Shown here piece after piece: positions 52,255 through 60,994 of a stretch of DNA of 64,000 bases. The notes under the pieces are model-generated. The model was not told the origin of the DNA, did no database searches, and saw nothing but the letters and a program-made list of their open reading frames with translations. The stretch comes from Agrobacterium arsenijevicii (lineage in GTDB: Bacteria; Pseudomonadota; Alphaproteobacteria; Rhizobiales; Rhizobiaceae). Location: positions 1-64,000 of the forward strand of contig JWIT01000014.1 in assembly GCA_000949895.1 (NCBI GenBank). Reading direction: 5' to 3'. Every line of letters begins with the position of its first letter. Positions within the stretch are counted from its first letter, which is position 1. A program made the position numbers and the translations under genes.

Positions 52255-54234
52255 ATGAAACTGACCGCAATCGTCGGGTCCGTAGCTCTTTTGTACGCGT
52301 CCACTGCGCTGGCCGCGGATGTACCCAACCTCAATACACACAGTGTAAAAATCTTATCCATCGATGGGCTCCGCTTCAAGGACCTCAACCGAAATGGGAA
52401 GCTCGATGCGTACGAGGATTGGCGCATTTCCAGTGCAGAGCGCGCGGCTGATCTTCTCAAATCGATGACGCTTGAGGAGAAGGCAGGCCTGATGATGCAC
52501 GGCACGGCGCCGTCCATTGGTGCAGGCGCCGGCATGGGTGTGGGCACCACGTACGATCTTGATCGCGCCAAGCGCATGATCAGTGACCTGAAGGTGGTGA
52601 CCTTCATCACCCGCCTCTCGGGTGAACCCGGCGAGCTCGCGACGCAAAACAACAAGCTTCAGGAGATTGCCGAAGCTGGACGGCTTGGTATTCCTGCGAC
52701 TATCAGCACGGATCCGCGGAATCATTTCCAGTTCGTGCAAGGGGCAAGCATCGCTGCCGGCGCATTTTCAAAATGGCCTGAAACACTCGGTCTTGCGGCA
52801 ATTGGCGACGCAAAGCTAACCCGCCAATTCGCCGATATTGCGCGGCAGGAATACCGTGCGGTCGGGATTCAGGAAGCCCTTTCACCGCAGATCGACCTCG
52901 CGACAGAGCCACGATGGGCGCGCACCAACGGAACCTTTGGCGAAGACGCCCGGATGTCAAAGGAGATGGCGGAGGCCTATGTCGCTGGGTTTCAGAACGG
53001 CGAAGATGGCATCAATCGCGACAGTGTCATTGCCATCGCGAAACATTGGGTTGGTTATGGTGCTGCCAAGGATGGTTTGGATAGTCACAGTGCCTATGGT
53101 CGCCATGCCGACTTTTCAGGAGGTAACTTCGAGCAGCACATCATTCCGTTTGAAGGCGCCTTTAACGCCAAGGTTGGCGGCGTGATGCCGACATACTCTA
53201 TCCTCGATGAGGCCAAGATCGATGGCAAGAATGTCGAACCAGTCGCGGCAGGATACAACAAGCAGCTGCTGACGGACCTCCTGCGCCGCCGCTTCGGGTT
53301 CGACGGTGTCGTATTGAGCGATTGGCTGATCACCAACGACTGCGAGGGCAGCTGCCTTGACGGTGAAAAGCCCGGCGTAAAGCCAACACTGAACGAAGAG
53401 ACTTTCGGTATGCCGTGGGGTGTAGAAACGATGCCTCGCGTCGACCGTTTTGCGAAGGCCGTGAATGCCGGTGTCGACCAGTTCGGCGGTGTTACGACGT
53501 CAGATCTCCTTGTCCAAGCAGTCAAAGAGGGCAAGGTCACAGAAGATCGCATCGACGCTTCTGCCAAGCGAATCCTGCTTCAGAAGTTTCAGCAAGGACT
53601 GTTCGAGGATCCATACTCCGATCCGGCAAAAGCGCGCGAAACTGTCGGCAAGCCGGATTTCGTGGAAAAGGCAACGGCAGCGCAGGCCAAGTCGGCCGTT
53701 CTTCTCGAAAACCGGAACCAGGCGCTTCCGCTCTCAAGGAAAGTGAGTAAGCTCTATCTCTACCAGATCGATCCCGCAGTCGCGACGTCTCGTGGTTTCA
53801 AGGTCGTGGCCACGCCTGCTGAGGCCGACCTAGCGGTCATCCGAATGAATGCGCCATTCCAGCAACCGCACGCCAACTACTTCTTTGGATCGCGCCAGCA
53901 GGAAGGCGATCTCGACTTCAAGCCAGGAAATCCTGAACTCGAAGCATTCGAAGCAGCCTCCAGATCCGTGCCGACCATCGCCACGATCTATCTCCCGAGG
54001 CCGGCTATCCTGGGAAACTTGGCACAAAAGTCGGCCGCCCTACTCGGAAACTTCGGGATCAGCGATGAAGCCTTGTTCGATGTCCTGGAAGGGAAAACAG
54101 CTCCTAAGGGCAAGCTGCCCTTCGAACTGCCGTCATCCATGGACGAGGTGAAGCAACAGGCCTCCGACACGCCTCACGATACCCGCCATCCGCTTTACCC
54201 GATCCGCTTTGGCTTGAGCTTTGAAAAGAAATGA
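52255..54234 (+). CDS. Secreted GH3 beta-glucosidase
   Basis: A 659-residue glycoside hydrolase family 3 protein with a signal peptide (MKLTAIVGSVALLYASTALA-AD). After a short EF-hand-like DLNRNGKLDAYEDWR comes the catalytic barrel: LTLEEKAGLMMHGT-type motif (SMTLEEKAGLMM), VIAIAKHWVGYGA and nucleophile Asp356 in FDGVVLSDW. The C-terminal domain (LLENRNQALPLSR, PLYPIRFGLSFEKK) is shorter than in large GH3 enzymes and lacks a fibronectin-III module. The start at 52255 follows GGAGGAG. With the GH1 enzyme it gives two exported beta-glucosidases in this locus. Confidence 0.93.
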   Translation: MKLTAIVGSVALLYASTALAADVPNLNTHSVKILSIDGLRFKDLNRNGKLDAYEDWRISSAERAADLLKSMTLEEKAGLMMHGTAPSIGAGAGMGVGTTYDLDRAKRMISDLKVVTFITRLSGEPGELATQNNKLQEIAEAGRLGIPATISTDPRNHFQFVQGASIAAGAFSKWPETLGLAAIGDAKLTRQFADIARQEYRAVGIQEALSPQIDLATEPRWARTNGTFGEDARMSKEMAEAYVAGFQNGEDGINRDSVIAIAKHWVGYGAAKDGLDSHSAYGRHADFSGGNFEQHIIPFEGAFNAKVGGVMPTYSILDEAKIDGKNVEPVAAGYNKQLLTDLLRRRFGFDGVVLSDWLITNDCEGSCLDGEKPGVKPTLNEETFGMPWGVETMPRVDRFAKAVNAGVDQFGGVTTSDLLVQAVKEGKVTEDRIDASAKRILLQKFQQGLFEDPYSDPAKARETVGKPDFVEKATAAQAKSAVLLENRNQALPLSRKVSKLYLYQIDPAVATSRGFKVVATPAEADLAVIRMNAPFQQPHANYFFGSRQQEGDLDFKPGNPELEAFEAASRSVPTIATIYLPRPAILGNLAQKSAALLGNFGISDEALFDVLEGKTAPKGKLPFELPSSMDEVKQQASDTPHDTRHPLYPIRFGLSFEKK

Positions 54235-54323
54235 ACCGTCTGGGTGGGGACTGGTAAAACGGCCTCTAACCAACGGGTCCTTTATGACGACTATCCCGCT
54301 CCAGCTCGTTTGATTTCGATTAT

Positions 54324-54860
54324 TTACAAGCGGCTTTTCGAGGCAGTGGAAATGCCGAAAAGAATAACGGCTATCCCAAAGACAACCATGTCCAAGCCGA
54401 TCAGGAAAACGTTAGAGATCGGCAACTGCATGCTATTAAGCCACAGGATCACGGCTGTATCGAGCAGTCCAAACATGCCGGAGGCTGTCAGCCACGCTGC
54501 TCCATCAATCGGTTGAGACTGTAGGCCGATCGATATCCGCAGAGCAGATGACAGCAACAGGCATCCCAAAAGCGGGACTGTCAGCGAGGTATACAGGAGA
54601 TCACGATCAAAATGCACGAGCAGCGAGATCGCAACGAACGATGCAGCCGCAAAGCACCATCCATATGGCAACTCGTCACCATAAGCCCGCGCCGCGAAAA
54701 TTATCAGAGCTATTCCTCCGAAGCCAAAAGCCGCTTCGCTGTCCACCGGAGTTGCAGTTAGAAACACGCCATCACTGAGCGGCAGAGCACTCAACGCGAT
54801 CACGACCCAGCCCAAAACGATGAATGACCGGGGGCCTTTCGTCGGCTCAAGCAAAGGCAT
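54324..54860 (-). CDS. Small multi-spanning membrane protein, HdeD/DUF308-like
   Basis: About 178 residues with six hydrophobic segments in a short-repeat pattern (SFIVLGWVVIALSALPLSDG, AAFGFGGIALIIFAARAYGD, WCFAAASFVAISLLVHFDRD, GCLLLSSALRISIGLQSQPI, WLTASGMFGLLDTAVILWLN). This is the HdeD/DUF308 architecture; function is unknown (acid stress in E. coli). The start MPLLEPTK at 54860 follows GGGAG; longer frames upstream are less protein-like. It is divergent from the PQQ dehydrogenase gene. Confidence 0.75.
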   Translation of the reverse strand: MPLLEPTKGPRSFIVLGWVVIALSALPLSDGVFLTATPVDSEAAFGFGGIALIIFAARAYGDELPYGWCFAAASFVAISLLVHFDRDLLYTSLTVPLLGCLLLSSALRISIGLQSQPIDGAAWLTASGMFGLLDTAVILWLNSMQLPISNVFLIGLDMVVFGIAVILFGISTASKSRL

Positions 54861-55002
54861 GATCACTCCCATTCCGCGGGCACTATCGCCCCGATCTAAC
54901 AGCGAGGGACGAAAAACTAGTTTCGTCCGCACTCTGCGTGCATTGGCCACAAAACCTCCGGCAGCAAGAAATCCCGCTTGCGCGATTTGCCGCAACCCAA
55001 TA

Positions 55003-55017
55003 TACGAGACTCACGTA
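55003..55017. promoter_or_regulatory. 15-bp near-palindrome upstream of the PQQ dehydrogenase gene
   Basis: TACGAGACTCACGTA has outer arms TACG/CGTA and an inner GAG/CTC pattern like the TetR operators at 45941-45979 (GAGACT). It lies in the divergent spacer between the DUF308 gene and the dehydrogenase gene, and could be bound by the TetR paralogue at 57643-58245. Confidence 0.4.
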
Positions 55018-55197
55018 CCATAATGCAAGGCCATGGCGCACGAACATGCCCATGACTTGGTGCGACGAAGTCTCAATCTCTGTCTCACTCCGGCTTGTCT
55101 GCGCGCAACTGGATAGGTCAGGCGCGCTTGCCGCGTCGGCTCTCGGTTGCGTGCGTGCATTTTGAGAACGCCCGTCGGCATCGTGGTCCGCCTCGCG

Positions 55198-57621
55198 ATG
55201 CTTACAGGAGCAGATAAATTGTCGAAAGCTGAAAACTCAAAACTGGGACGGTGGGCCCTTTACATTCTAGGAAGCCTTTTCGGCGCCTCCGGTGCGTTCT
55301 TTCTCATAGAGGGGACGCAGCTGATATTCCTTGGAGGTAGCTGGTACTACACGTTGTGCGGGATAGGCCTCCTTGGTCTTGCCTGGGGCTTGATCCGCTC
55401 CAAACTCTTTGCCGGCCCGTTATACGCGGTCATTTTCGTCGCCACGTTACTGTGGGCTTTCTGGGAATCCGGCTTGGATTTCTGGCCGTTATTCGCACGC
55501 ATGTTCATCTTCGTCGTGGCGGGCGCAATCCTTTCCTTCGCCCTTCCGTCTCTTCGACGCAATTCGGGAGCTCTCCCGGAGACCCGCAAGTATGCTGTCG
55601 TGGGGATAGTATTGGGTCTGGTAGCCATCGGTATGTTCATCAGCACGTTCCAAGATCGTGGAATGTATCTTGCCAAGGCGCCAACCGGCATGGTCCCGGT
55701 CACCTCGCAAACGGAGCAGAAGAATTGGGACAATTACGGCTCGAACGCGCAAGGCGAACGGTTCGCGGCACTCGACCAGGTCAACAAAACCAATGTTCAG
55801 AACCTTGAGGTCGCGTGGACCTATCGCCACGGAGACATCCCGGACAGCCCTAACGGACTGGGTCGTGAGGACCTGAATACGCCTCTTCAGATCGGCAACC
55901 ACGTTTATCTCTGCACACCAAACAACAATATCGTCGCGCTGGACGCCACGACCGGGAAACAACTTTGGAAGGCAATCATAGATTCCCAGAACAAGACCTG
56001 GGCACGATGCAGAGGTATCGCTTATTTTGACGGTACGGGCGCAGCTCCGAACCGCGCACAGGCCGGTGTTCTGCAGCGTGAGAATTATATCCCGGCAGCT
56101 GATCCTGGTGCATGCCCACGACGCATTCTCACCAACACGGTAGACACACAACTCATCGCCATCGACGCTGATACTGGCGAATTCTGCTCGGATTTCGGGA
56201 CCGGCGGGCGGGTAGATCTCAAAGCAGGAATGGGTGTCATCCCCGACCAGCGCTACAAACAGACGTCCGGGCCAACGCTTGCGGGCGATGTCGTTGTCAT
56301 TGGCGCTTTCGTTGATGACAATCTCAATGTCGATATGCCGTCCGGCGTCATTCGCGCATTTGACGTTCGCACAGGTGAGCTTCGCTGGGCATGGGATTCC
56401 GGTAACCCTGCAGTAAAGGGCGCACCGACAGCAGATGTTCCGTATTCGCGAAGCTCTCCAAACGTATGGGCTCCAATGTCCTACGATTCCGAAACCGATC
56501 TGGTTTTCTTGCCGACGGGCAATAATTCGCCGGATGTGTGGGGTGGCAACCGTGACGCAGCCCGTGACAAGTATAGCTCCTCCATCGTAGCGCTCCATGC
56601 CTCGGACGGCAGTGTGGCGTGGAGCTTTCAATCCGTTCACCATGACCTGTGGGACTTCGACGTCCCCATGCAGCCGACCCTGACCTCGTTCCCGAAGGAC
56701 GGCAAGCAGGTCCCTGCGGTCATTTTCGGCAACAAACAGGGCATGATATTCGTGTTGGACCGGCACACCGGCCAACCACTGACCAAAGTCGAGGAACGAC
56801 CGGTGCCAGCTGGCGAGCTGATGGGCGAGCATTATTCGCCGACGCAGCCGTTCTCAGTCGACATGCCGCAGATCGGTGCCCAGAAACTAACGGAAGCCGA
56901 CATGTGGGGAGCATCGCCCTTTGATCAGCTTCTTTGCAGGATCGATTTCAAGAGCCTGCGAAATTCGGGCATGTACTCGCCGCCCGCTACCGACCGGCAG
57001 CTGGTATTCCCCGGCTCCCTTGGAGGTTTCAATTGGGGCGGTATTTCAGTCGACCCGACAGGCAATACGATCTTCGTAAACGACCTCCGGCTTGGTCTGC
57101 GCATGCAATTGGCAGGAAGGACATCGCCTGACGAGGCCCTTCCCAAAAGCGTCAGTCTGCCCATGGGGGGATCCCCGTATTACATCAAGGAGAAAAGCCG
57201 CTTCCTTTCGCCGCTTGGCATTCCGTGCCAGGAGCCACCGTTCGGGACGGTTTCAGCGATTGACCTGCATAGCGGCAAGGTTGCCTGGACGGTACCAGCG
57301 GGTGGGGTGCAGGACTCTGTCGTCATGGGCGTTCGAATGACGCTTCCGATCCCCGTTGGCCTGCCCACCATCGGTGGCTCGATGGCCACACAGGGCGGAC
57401 TGCTCTTTTTCGCAGCGACACAGGACTATTTCCTGAGAGCATTCGACAGTTCCAACGGCAAGCTCTTGTGGAAGGGTCGGCTGCCGGTTGGTTCGCAGTC
57501 GACACCGATCAGCTATAAATCTCCGGTGACCGGTGAACAATTCATTCTGATTTCGGCGGGCGGTGCGCGTAACTCGCCTGACCGCGGCGACTACGTCATT
57601 GCTTACAAGTTGAAGGAATAG
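55198..57621 (+). CDS. gcd: Membrane-bound PQQ-dependent glucose (or quinate-type) dehydrogenase
   Basis: About 800 residues: five N-terminal transmembrane helices (to about residue 145) followed by an eight-bladed PQQ propeller with tryptophan motifs (NWDNYGSNAQGERFAALDQV, ALDATTGKQLWKA, HHDLWDFDVPMQPTL, GPTLAGDVVVIGAFVDDN, GGFNWGGISVDPTGN). This is the glucose/quinate/shikimate dehydrogenase family, oxidising substrate in the periplasm and passing electrons to ubiquinone. Beside two secreted beta-glucosidases, glucose is the natural substrate. Several starts are possible: ATG 55198, or TTG 55219 with the best ribosome site (AGGAG). PQQ synthesis genes are not in the window. Confidence 0.9.
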   Translation: MLTGADKLSKAENSKLGRWALYILGSLFGASGAFFLIEGTQLIFLGGSWYYTLCGIGLLGLAWGLIRSKLFAGPLYAVIFVATLLWAFWESGLDFWPLFARMFIFVVAGAILSFALPSLRRNSGALPETRKYAVVGIVLGLVAIGMFISTFQDRGMYLAKAPTGMVPVTSQTEQKNWDNYGSNAQGERFAALDQVNKTNVQNLEVAWTYRHGDIPDSPNGLGREDLNTPLQIGNHVYLCTPNNNIVALDATTGKQLWKAIIDSQNKTWARCRGIAYFDGTGAAPNRAQAGVLQRENYIPAADPGACPRRILTNTVDTQLIAIDADTGEFCSDFGTGGRVDLKAGMGVIPDQRYKQTSGPTLAGDVVVIGAFVDDNLNVDMPSGVIRAFDVRTGELRWAWDSGNPAVKGAPTADVPYSRSSPNVWAPMSYDSETDLVFLPTGNNSPDVWGGNRDAARDKYSSSIVALHASDGSVAWSFQSVHHDLWDFDVPMQPTLTSFPKDGKQVPAVIFGNKQGMIFVLDRHTGQPLTKVEERPVPAGELMGEHYSPTQPFSVDMPQIGAQKLTEADMWGASPFDQLLCRIDFKSLRNSGMYSPPATDRQLVFPGSLGGFNWGGISVDPTGNTIFVNDLRLGLRMQLAGRTSPDEALPKSVSLPMGGSPYYIKEKSRFLSPLGIPCQEPPFGTVSAIDLHSGKVAWTVPAGGVQDSVVMGVRMTLPIPVGLPTIGGSMATQGGLLFFAATQDYFLRAFDSSNGKLLWKGRLPVGSQSTPISYKSPVTGEQFILISAGGARNSPDRGDYVIAYKLKE

Positions 57622-57642
57622 TCTACCGGCAGGACCTATCGC

Positions 57643-58245
57643 TTACCGAGTTGCGTTACGGGCGGTCGCGCCCGTAGCCTTCATTCCGCCGACCACCGTC
57701 TGCGCTATTTCCAGCGCGAATTGCGCATCAAGTGGCCGCCCAAGAAGGAGGCGAAACCAGAATGCACCGTGGATGAGCTCCGCGCCAATCTTTGGATTTG
57801 CATCTGGCGAGAGTTCACCAGCATTAACAGCTCTGCGAAGTATGCCGATCAAGGCTTCATTTCGGGGAAGAACAAACCGAGCATTGAAATGATGTTCGAA
57901 CTCCGGGTCTTTTTGCGCGGCAGCGATCAGACTCTTGATCGCCGAACCATCGACATCCAACCCTTCGAAAAGGCTGCTCAGGTATGAGGAGAGGATGCTG
58001 ATTACATCACCCTCTGTCGGAACCGATATCTTCACGACATGACTGATCAATGCGTCCATTATCAGATCGGCTTTGGTCGACCATCGACGATACACCGACT
58101 GCCGACCAATACCGGCTGCATCGGCAATCATGCTCATCGTGACGGAATCGTAGCCATGGTCATGTACTAGGCGCCGAGCTGCAGCCAGCGCCAGGTCCGA
58201 AGCCTCTTCGTTACGGGGTCTGCCTGCACTTCTCTGTGTGGTCAT
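57643..58245 (-). CDS. TetR-family regulator (paralogue of the gene at 45349)
   Basis: A 200-residue TetR protein: GRPRNEEASDLALAAARRLV, helix-turn-helix SVTMSMIADAAGIGRQSVYR RWSTKADLIMDAL, C-terminal ligand domain (SLIAAAQKDPEFEHHFNARF VLPRNEALIGILRRAVNAGEL, IHGAFWFRLLLGRPLDAQFAL). It parallels the 45349 protein throughout, including the final RLLxGRPLDxxxAL. Its promoter side originally faced the flavoprotein operon at 60995, but two insertion sequences now lie 17 bp upstream of its start. Confidence 0.9.
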   Translation of the reverse strand: MTTQRSAGRPRNEEASDLALAAARRLVHDHGYDSVTMSMIADAAGIGRQSVYRRWSTKADLIMDALISHVVKISVPTEGDVISILSSYLSSLFEGLDVDGSAIKSLIAAAQKDPEFEHHFNARFVLPRNEALIGILRRAVNAGELSPDANPKIGAELIHGAFWFRLLLGRPLDAQFALEIAQTVVGGMKATGATARNATR

Positions 58246-58261
58246 TCGTCGATTCTGATTA

Positions 58262-59195
58262 GAGCCTGACCGAAAAAGAGTTGAGTGAAATCAGCCAGTT
58301 GTGATTCCTTCGGATTTGCTTAGGATTCGATGGAGACCGCAATGGGTTGGACTGATTTCACCCGTCGCCAATATGGCCGACGGACGGGGCGTTATGCAAG
58401 TGATCTGACGGACAGGGAGTGGTTGCTGATCGCTCCGTTTATGCCGGCGCCCCGCAGGCTTGGCCGACCGCGCAAGACGGAATTGCGCGAGGTTTTGAAC
58501 GCACTGCTTTATATCGCGTCGAGCGGATGCCAATGGCGGATGTTACCGAAGGATTTTCCACCCTATTCAACCGTGCAGGGCTACTTCTACGAGTGGCGGG
58601 CGACTGGCTTGTGGCTGCGGATCAACCATCATCTTGTTATGGAGACGCGAGAGCTGGAAGGAAAGGAAGCCTCACCGACGGCAGGCGTGATCGACAGCCA
58701 GAGCGTCAAAACGACCGAAAGCGGCGGGGTTGCGGGCTATGACGCGGGCAAGAAGATCAAAGGCCGCAAACGTCATATCGTCGTCGATACGCTTGGTTTG
58801 ATGGTGGGGCTCGTCGTTCACAGCGCTGACATTCAAGATCGCGATGGGGCAGTGGCGGCTCTCAAAACCGTCCTCAGACGCTGGCCGTGGCTCAGGCATA
58901 TCTTTGCCGACGGCGGCTATGCCGGTCCGAAGCTGCGGGCTGCATTGCGCAAGGTCGCAAAGTTCACGCTGCAGATCGTCAAGCGCACAGACCAGGTGAA
59001 GGGTTTCAAAGTGCTGCCGCGACGCTGGGTGGTGGAGCGCACATTCGCCTGGCTTGGTCGATGCCGGCGACTGGCAAAGGATTGGGAAAAATCAATTGCC
59101 TCCGCTGAAGCCTGGATGCTCATCGCCCACATCCGCATTCTCACCCGGAGGCTTGCAAGGTACCATGTCTATTGAATTCTTTTCGAGTCAGGCTC
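58262..59195 (+). mobile_element. IS5-family (IS1031-like) insertion sequence, 934 bp
   Basis: The ends are GAGCCTGAC at 58262 and GTCAGGCTC at 59187-59195, continuing into an imperfect repeat (CGAAAA). Direct TTA copies at 58259-58261 and 59196-59198 are a 3-bp target duplication of the TNA type usual for the IS1031 subgroup. One transposase gene fills it. It abuts the next insertion sequence. Confidence 0.9.
58330..59175 (+). CDS. IS5-family (IS1031-like) transposase
   Basis: A 281-residue DDE transposase: N-terminal DUF4096-type domain (YASDLTDREWLLIAPFMPAP, LNALLYIASSGCQWRMLPKD FPPYSTVQGYFYEW), catalytic Asp in GVIDSQSVKTTESGG, second Asp in HIFADGGYAGPKL and final Glu in RRWVVERTFAWLGRCRRLAK. 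It is full length and uninterrupted. The ATG four codons on (MGWTDF, 58342) with GGAG upstream is an alternative start. Confidence 0.93.
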   Translation: METAMGWTDFTRRQYGRRTGRYASDLTDREWLLIAPFMPAPRRLGRPRKTELREVLNALLYIASSGCQWRMLPKDFPPYSTVQGYFYEWRATGLWLRINHHLVMETRELEGKEASPTAGVIDSQSVKTTESGGVAGYDAGKKIKGRKRHIVVDTLGLMVGLVVHSADIQDRDGAVAALKTVLRRWPWLRHIFADGGYAGPKLRAALRKVAKFTLQIVKRTDQVKGFKVLPRRWVVERTFAWLGRCRRLAKDWEKSIASAEAWMLIAHIRILTRRLARYHVY

Positions 59196-59198
59196 TTA

Positions 59199-60713
59199 GC
59201 TCGACTTTGTACATTATGCGGCAAAGCAAAGCGCCTGCGTCATGCGCCTGAGGCGTTGTGTTTGGATTTTGGGAATGTCCGGGTCTGGCGGATAGTGTCG
59301 ATAAATGTTCTGATCCCACAAAGTGCCGCGAACGGCGCCGATGGCATCGGAGAATGTGAAGTCCGTTTTCTTGTACCACGCGGCGGCATAGGGACGAGCG
59401 CCTTGACCGAGCAGATCGCAGGCCCAGAGTGTGACGAGACTGTAGAGTCCCAGGAGCGACGGTGTCGTGCGCATGATGGCTTTGTCGTTCCACTGCCGTT
59501 GGGTTTCCACGCCAAGATGTGCGCGCGTTTCGGCGAAGGTGACCTCGATTTGCCAGCGTCGAACGAAATAGGAAATGATCTGAGCGGGCTCAAGATTGAC
59601 GTTGGTGCTCATGAACGCCTGGGGTTCACGACGGCCTGACGGATCTTTGACGATAACCCAGCGAATGGGCCGCGGCGGTGTTCCACGTCGATACCAGAGG
59701 CCCGTTCCTGACGTGACATCAAGGGCTTTGCCGGTCTGCCTGCCGTACCAGGAGGATGCAACAATCCTTTGCCACTCGGTCTTTGGGTCCTTGAGAAGCG
59801 TTTTCAGTTTCGGCAGTGGCCTGCCTTTTTGGGCCGGCCGCCCGAGCGTATGTTCATGCCGTTGATCCGGCGGAGCGAAGAGACTGGCATCCAGGCGTAG
59901 CCGCGTGATGAGAGTGGCCGTGGCGGGAAGCGCTGCCGCCAATGTATGAACGGCAAAGCTGCTGTCTCCGACAAATATGATCTCGCGCTTCGGCAGCCAG
60001 CGGCAAAGCTGTAAGATGCCTTGCCTTGCCCAATCAGTCAGCAACTTGTGTCTGCGGCCCTTCTTATGATCATGGCGCTCGGAGGGGCACAGGATCGTCA
60101 GCACCGGCAGGGCTTTTATGCATCTGGCCCATGGGACTGGTGACAGAACCATGAAGCTCAACCATCTCAAACCGCTGGCCTTGACGAAGTGACCATGACT
60201 GGAGCGCACCGGATCACGATAGATTCCACGTGCGGCGATACGTTGGCCCCAGCGTCGTTCGATCGTATCGTCCATGCCGATCACGACGGGGCCGTCGGGC
60301 ACGAGCCGTTCAACGATGACGGACAGCAGCCGTGCCGACAACAGGCGGGGGTTCCAGCGGGCGCGGTTGAGGAGTTGATGATAGGCCGCAAAATTGCTGG
60401 CCTCTGCTCGACCGGTGATCCGCAAACAGGCCGTCACGGTTCGCTTGCCGGGAGAAAGGATCGCACCCATCACGAGGACCAGAAGATGGTCCCAACTCGG
60501 CGCGGTAAACCAGACACGAAAGGGCGAAAGCCATTGGCGAAGGATGTGAGGAACCGCGTCGCCCAGGTTATTTCTGCGATCAGGAGATTTGCTCATCCAT
60601 CGGTTGGAATCCGATAGAGCCGCTGACGCAAGGGATGCAAACTGCGGCGAATTGATTCACCCGAGCCGCTCCGCAGAGCCCGAAATCACGGCCGATTTTG
60701 TACAAAGTCGAGC
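59199..60713 (-). mobile_element. IS701-family-like insertion sequence, about 1.5 kb
   Basis: The inverted terminal repeats are GCTCGACTTTGTACA at 59199-59213 and its complement at 60699-60713. TTAG occurs at 59196-59199 on the left and 60714-60717 on the right, a 4-bp duplication overlapping the terminal G. The left TTA is also the right target copy of the neighbouring IS1031-like element, so one element inserted exactly beside the other. Confidence 0.85.
59214..60596 (-). CDS. IS701-like DDE transposase
   Basis: A 460-residue transposase with a DDE-superfamily endonuclease region: first Asp in PVVIGMDDTIERRWGQRI, second in REIIFVGDSSFAVHTLA and the C-terminal Glu in FVRRWQIEVTFAETRAHLGV ETQRQWNDKAI. 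This matches IS701-type elements. The stop codon lies immediately inside the left terminal repeat. The gene looks intact. Confidence 0.88.
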   Translation of the reverse strand: MSKSPDRRNNLGDAVPHILRQWLSPFRVWFTAPSWDHLLVLVMGAILSPGKRTVTACLRITGRAEASNFAAYHQLLNRARWNPRLLSARLLSVIVERLVPDGPVVIGMDDTIERRWGQRIAARGIYRDPVRSSHGHFVKASGLRWLSFMVLSPVPWARCIKALPVLTILCPSERHDHKKGRRHKLLTDWARQGILQLCRWLPKREIIFVGDSSFAVHTLAAALPATATLITRLRLDASLFAPPDQRHEHTLGRPAQKGRPLPKLKTLLKDPKTEWQRIVASSWYGRQTGKALDVTSGTGLWYRRGTPPRPIRWVIVKDPSGRREPQAFMSTNVNLEPAQIISYFVRRWQIEVTFAETRAHLGVETQRQWNDKAIMRTTPSLLGLYSLVTLWACDLLGQGARPYAAAWYKKTDFTFSDAIGAVRGTLWDQNIYRHYPPDPDIPKIQTQRLRRMTQALCFAA

Positions 60714-60755
60714 TTAGGGATTTTCAGCAATAGGCAGATTATTCGTCGATCGTAA

Positions 60756-60866
60756 CGCACGGGTCAACACATCACTCGGACCCGTGCGCCAACGTCGCAC
60801 CCGCAATTTTATCCAATTGGCGCCGACAAAAATTAGCTGGACATAATTACGGTACAGGCGTATCAA
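60756..60866 (+). promoter_or_regulatory. Regulatory region of the flavoprotein operon
   Basis: CGCACGGGT (60756-60764) and ACCCGTGCG (60780-60788) form a 9-bp perfect inverted repeat. Further on, TGGACA (60838-60843), a 17-bp spacer and TATCAA (60861-60866) make a plausible sigma-70 promoter, and the spacer holds the motif TACGGTACA-N3-GTATCA (60848-60865) shared with the cyclase promoter at 38642-38659. The stretch to 60994 holds a small GGGAC/GTCCC hairpin and no gene. Confidence 0.55.
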
Positions 60867-60994
60867 AATATTTATGGGACACAGGTCCCGTTATTGTATC
60901 CTGCTGCCGAACTTGGACAGTCGTTGACATTCTCACAAGGTCTGAGGAGTCGCGGCGATCGGGTTGACGGCCTTTCTGCCAAGGTTCGATTCAC

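Noticed and set aside
55489-56832. A 447-codon minus-strand open frame inside the PQQ dehydrogenase gene
   Set aside because: No recognisable domain, and the plus strand encodes the complete PQQ propeller through the same bases.
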